Assembly: GCA_947095535.1 (NCBI GenBank)
Contig: OX352774.1
Coordinates: forward strand, 262,357,843-262,421,842
Reading direction: 5' to 3'
DNA: 64,000 nucleotides
Origin: Poecilobothrus nobilitatus
Taxonomy: Eukaryota; Arthropoda; Insecta; Diptera; Dolichopodidae
Both the position numbers and the translations under genes were made by a program. The notes under the pieces were generated by a model. The model was not told where the DNA came from and searched no databases. It saw only the letters and a program-made list of their open reading frames with translations. The first letter of the stretch is position 1, and every line of letters starts with the position of its first letter. This document shows, piece after piece, positions 59,310 through 64,000 of this stretch.

Positions 59310-61806
59310 TTTTAATAAAATTTTATATATTGTATACTTAAATTTTTATCTCTTATTCATGCATACAGCATAGATGTTCAGGTTCTACAATCAATTTTAT
59401 TTTCTACTTTTTAGGGGGCGAATTCGGTTTTAATAAAAGTATATTTTTTACATATTCTTTTATTTTAAATTAATTAATATTTTAAAAATAATTCATGAAA
59501 ACCCGTTATTTCCTTTTTTCTGGTCTTAAATAAAAAAAGTTAAACAAAAACGTTTAGCTATTCGTTAATATTTTTATGAACTAAAACCATTCAAGGTACT
59601 AAATTGGGAAAATATTTTTCGAAAGGGCACTAAATTGGAAAATCAACTAATGTATTAATAAAAAATCTTTTCTTCGAAACAGAATTTAAATTTAATAAAT
59701 CTTAAAATAAAATTTTCTGTCTAGTTCAGTATTCATTTTTAGTTTTAAATTAAGAAAAAATTAGTTTAAGTTAGTGTTAGTAGAAAAAAGAAGGTAAAAC
59801 TTTTAATTAACTTTGAGTAAAGAAACTCAAGAAAGTAATACAAAATAAGGACATTTCATTAAATCAAATAATTCTTATGAAAATTAAAATATTTGAGTTG
59901 AAATAAAATAAATAAAAATGTAAACTCTAACCTCTGTAACTCATAAGAAAATGAGAAAGTCTGGCCGCTGTAAATCAAAAGTAAATATAAAAGTCTGAAC
60001 TCTGTATAATATTTAACTAAGAAATCAATCGTAAACATTATGAAATATGAATACCTAGAGTAAAAAAATTAAAGTTAAAAATACAGAAAAATAACCACCA
60101 TATATTATTAAAAAAAAAAATTAAAAATATTAATAAAATAAATATAATTGACTTTCATATAAAAATATTATATTAAAATACCAAATTACTCATAATGTTC
60201 ATAATTACTTGAAAAAATTTTTTATTGTTTAATTATTTAAAAAAAAAAAATTAAAAAAAAAAAATTACTTGACCATCAGTACCACAATAATAATTATTAT
60301 TATTATATTGTAGTTTACCATAAATTTGTATTCAATGTTATTCAATCGTTTTTTTTTTTTTTTACTTCATTTTAATATAAAATTTTCTCATGTTTAATTA
60401 TTTAAATATAATTTTCGAGTGTTCAAACATTAATTTAATAATAAAAAAAAAATTTTTTTAAATCAAAAAAAATTGAAATAAAAATATTTATTTTATTTAT
60501 AATAATATCTTTCAATTATAGGGCTATTGTGAATAATGACATTCGTTTTTATGAAATGACAAATTTTTTTACAAAAAACTAAAAAAAAATTTTTTTTTAA
60601 TTTTTGCTCTTTAAAGGTAAGAGTTGATATGTTATGAAAACATAAACAGAAGGAACTTAGTAGTGTGAACGAAAATCAAAATTAAGCATGCAGCTCCACT
60701 CACACATGAACTTCTTTTTAAGAACGAACCACCAACGACTTGTCGCTTATGTAATACATTATTCCCACCAACCATACAGCATAGACTATAGTGCAGAATT
60801 ATTGATGCTATAAAGATTCAATAAAGAATAGAACCGCTTTATAGCTTACTTTCAAATACTGCAGCTCAAAATATCATAAATTTCCTAAAAAAAAACTTCA
60901 ATAAAATTCATTTTAAAACTTTTCAAATACCTAAAATTTGTTCGACAAGGCACATGTTTTTCAATCAATCAATTGTAACTGTAAAGAAATGTTTTTAAAA
61001 AACATTGTCTAGGTCCTTTAGTTTCTAGTGTTAAGAAACATTATAGTAATTAATGGTATTAGTTATTTTATAATTTATTATTTTATTCTATATTTTAATA
61101 AATAAAATAAAAAAATAAATGATCACCTTAATACCGGGTGCGTCAAAATTTTCTTTTCATATTTTTTTTTATTAAAAAAATTATTAAAATATAAGAAAAA
61201 CTTACATGCATTTTATTTTTTAATGAAAATTATCTTTTAGCATGACTTTTAAAAAATTATGACTTTCAAATGGTGGCCACCAAATCTATTACAAATTTCT
61301 AATGTTTGTAATTTTTTTTTCCATTATTGAAAGAAGTGTTTTTGGTGGTATTGCCTCATTATTGTTTGTCCAAAAAAACAATTAAAAAATGAAGTCTACT
61401 GATTTTCCTTCAATTTTTGAAATACTGCTTGGAAATAAAATCTAACTATTTTTATATTGTTCTTTCTTATAGCATTAATTTATTCATATTTAATGTTTTT
61501 TATTTACTTTGAACTAAGAAAAAAAAATTTAAATACTTGGTACTAAAAACAATATGAATTCATTAATTTTCAGCTGGCCCTGTTACTTACAACTTTCTTT
61601 AAAGAATTTTCTTTGTTTTTTATGCGAAATAGTCAATTTAAAATAGACATCTGATTCATGATTGATGATCTGATAGTTTGGAACTTAAATCTTCTAAAAG
61701 GTTTTTCTAACCAAAAAAAAACGAATAGAGTTTTGCACAGGTTTTTTTTGATTTTTAAAAAAATTCTTAACAAAAAATGAAAAAAAATACCGTTCAATTC
61801 ACAAAT
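59310..61806. other. AT-rich spacer
   Basis: A/T runs dominate (about 60109-60120, 60239-60264 and 60349-60363). No supported gene. The patch 60640-60850 is slightly less AT-rich without a convincing frame. Confidence 0.5.
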
Positions 61807-61980
61807 TTTTTTTTTTTAGTGCACTTCTCTGTCAAATAATGTAACAAGAAAATTACACAGCCTTTCCTTTTCAGGCTGTAAATGTTGTAAGAAGGAATTA
61901 CTCTTACGACGTGTGTGGGACTCAAATCCACACTCCGTCGGTGTTTAGAGGCTCTTACCCACTAGGCCACCGAGTCCCCA
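61807..61980 (-). mobile_element. tRNA-derived SINE, second family, with 11-bp target duplication
   Basis: On the minus strand the head reads ACTCGGTGGCCTAGTGGGTA (box A) and GTGGATTTGAGTCCCAC (box B), then ACACACGTCGTAAGAGTAAT, a central part with CATTTACAGCCTG, AAAGGCTGTGTAATTTTC and GACAGAGAAGTGCACTA, and a poly-T (poly-A on the minus strand) tail. AATTCACAAAT at 61796-61806 and 61981-61991 is a perfect target duplication. It is non-coding. Confidence 0.9.
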
Positions 61981-61991
61981 AATTCACAAAT

Positions 61992-63792
61992 ATTTTTTAT
62001 GCTAGATTTTATTTTATAAATACCATAATTTAAAGTTTTTTTTCAACTGTATTCATAAATTAAAAGATTCTATTTCATTACTAGCTCGTAATTTCCCGAC
62101 TTATAGTTTTATGTTAACATAATTAAACAGGTTTTATATATTACAGATCAAGTGCAGGTTTTTTATAAATTATAAAATTTTTAATCACCTAAGTTACAAA
62201 TAAAGTTAAATTAAGAAGGTAAGTTACGAAATTGATGATATTTTCTTCAATTAAATTTTAAAAAGCATATTCCATTGCATTACAGAAATGAAACTCAACA
62301 AAAATAATCAACAGTTACAGAAAAATTATGTTTCCGGAAAAACGGAATGTTTCCACTGGCTCTTTTCCTTAAAATCCATACATTCTTGATTTAAACTAAT
62401 TTATTTTTAGTCGATTCATTTTTAAAAATAGTATTAGAACATAGCTTTTTCTTTTGATTTAACAAAATCCTGCAGATTTTTTTAAATTTAAATGCTAATT
62501 TCACTAAGTTTTAAAACAAAAAAGTAAGTTTTGTAATTTATAGACACGTATGTATTATATTTTATACATAATTTTCATTATATAACTGTCTCTTCAGTTT
62601 ATATAGTGCTATATATAATGCTGCCATGTTTCTATACATTAATATTATTTTGTGAAATCGTGATGGTATCAATGGTACCAAGAGACACAAAACATATTTA
62701 TTTTGACATTTGCATATTATTACACTTTACTATTGGGAACTATCAAATTAACAGTTAAAATCTGTAATAGCTACATTTTATATGGATTTCTTTTATCGCC
62801 GTCATTTATGACAGATTAATTAAATACTAATACAGAATCGACTCAAAATCTCAATTAATTTCTATTCAAATATTTTCTTAATAAAATAAAAATCTTAATG
62901 TACACCTTCTTATAACATATTAAATTTTTAAACACGTATTTTATTATTAAAACTTATTATCACTTATACATATTATTTTAATTTTTAATTTTTAAACTTA
63001 ATTTATAAAATGTATTATAATCGTTATCTTTAAGTAACATTAATTGTATATGATTTTTTAATATAAAATAAAAAAAAAATTTTTTTTTTGTAAATTATTT
63101 TACACATGAGTATCTATAGTTTATTATCAACGGTAACAGGAGAGATGATTGCTTTATTTTATTTGCACACAAAAAATTTAAAAACAAAAAAAAGGGAAAA
63201 AAGATAACAATTCAGTATTTTATCGAATTACCAACAAAAAAATCGTTACAATAACAAAATTTAATAAATTTTCATTTTAAAATGGAGTATGATTCAAACA
63301 GTAGACAACAAAACATTATAATGCTTCTTTTAGGTTTTAAATCAACATTTTAATTAAGTAGTGAGTCTTACGGAAGAAGTTATTGCTTTCATTTTCAAAT
63401 AAATCAGTAATGAGTCACCTGTATATATTTTATTATAGATTATTAAATCGCATAATAGATTTCTTATTGCCTTATAGAAAGGGTTGTATGCAATATTAAT
63501 TTGCGTCAAACTTAATTATTTTCTTACTTATTACATGCACTTATTTTGTACCAGAATATTAGAAATTTATAAATATGACACTGACAAGTATCGAGTCTTT
63601 GATCATATGACTATTTCATTTTAACTTAATTTAACAACTTAGTATAGAGAACAATCTAAATCGAATAATTTGCGAATATAATCAAATCATACAATTTATA
63701 TTATACCATTACAAATTTGTTTTCCTTTCTTACTTCTAAAATCAGGATAGGGCATCCCCATTTATTATGCAAATTAGATTAAGCTTCATTTA
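61992..63792. other. AT-rich spacer
   Basis: No supported gene or repeat family; short homopolymers only. Confidence 0.5.
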
Positions 63793-63862
63793 CATGAATC
63801 ACAATTTCTATTAAGTTGTTAATCATTCATGAATCACAATTTCTACTAAGTTGTTAATTACT
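63793..63862. repeat. Tandem duplication, period 35 bp
   Basis: CATGAATCACAATTTCTA followed by TTAAGTTGTTAAT at 63793 recurs at 63828 with one substitution (CTAAGTTGTTAAT). Confidence 0.85.
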
Positions 63863-64000
63863 GACCTCTTGCAGCTATTGTACAATATTATGAAACACAA
63901 ATGAAAATGTAATTTGTGAGCCATCTATTATTACATACAACAATTATTTATTTACTTATTATCTACTACTATTAAATAGAACTTAATCAGGGATTAAACC

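Overview
This looks like eukaryotic, very AT-rich (about 80% by eye) non-coding DNA, most likely from an insect and probably a fly. Reasons: no dense coding; short consensus introns (57 and 78 nt) in the one plausible exon cluster; tRNA-derived SINEs with target-site duplications; remnants of non-LTR and possibly LTR retroelements; and several 0.8-1.9 kb non-autonomous elements whose ends resemble, from memory, the dipteran DINE-1/HINE group (non-autonomous Helentrons: sub-terminal inverted repeats, a GACG microsatellite near the 3' end, a terminal hairpin). No species can be named from sequence alone.

Layout. 0-2.7 kb: a SINE with a perfect 14-bp duplication, then a 3'-truncated HINE (A1). 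2.7-12.4 kb: AT-rich spacer with two short protein-like patches. 12.4-16 kb: a second SINE family, a tRNA-Asp-like relic, a possible Ty3/Gypsy-type pol remnant and HINE B, which carries nested tandem duplications. 16-25 kb: spacer holding the complete HINE A2, simple repeats and, at 24.3 kb, a perfect 23-bp hairpin. 25-28.5 kb: HINE C1 followed by about 1 kb of decayed retroelement-like sequence. 32.1-32.5 kb: the C-terminus and 3' tail of a non-LTR retrotransposon. 34.7 kb: one candidate micro-exon. 39.1-43.1 kb: an old repeat present in inverted orientation, one copy split by HINE C2, so the other copy serves as an empty site. 43.9-45.6 kb: a SINE, a LINE RT-like scrap and a SINE tail. 50-53 kb: TTA microsatellites and degenerate tRNA-like pieces. 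54.2-55.5 kb: HINE C3. 56.7-57.7 kb: the best candidate for host-gene sequence, a run of exon-like segments on the + strand. 57.7-59.3 kb: HINE A3 directly downstream. 61.8 kb: another SINE with a clean duplication.

How the parts relate. The three HINE families form a mosaic. A and B share both termini but not their interiors; A and C share a roughly 480-bp interior module but not their termini. C copies differ by one whole module (one versus two, period about 477 bp). Together with the empty site for C2 this is the most informative biology in the window. No complete protein-coding gene, rRNA gene, functional tRNA gene or CRISPR array was recognised. Most open frames of 60-140 codons are what this base composition gives by chance, or are translations of repeats.
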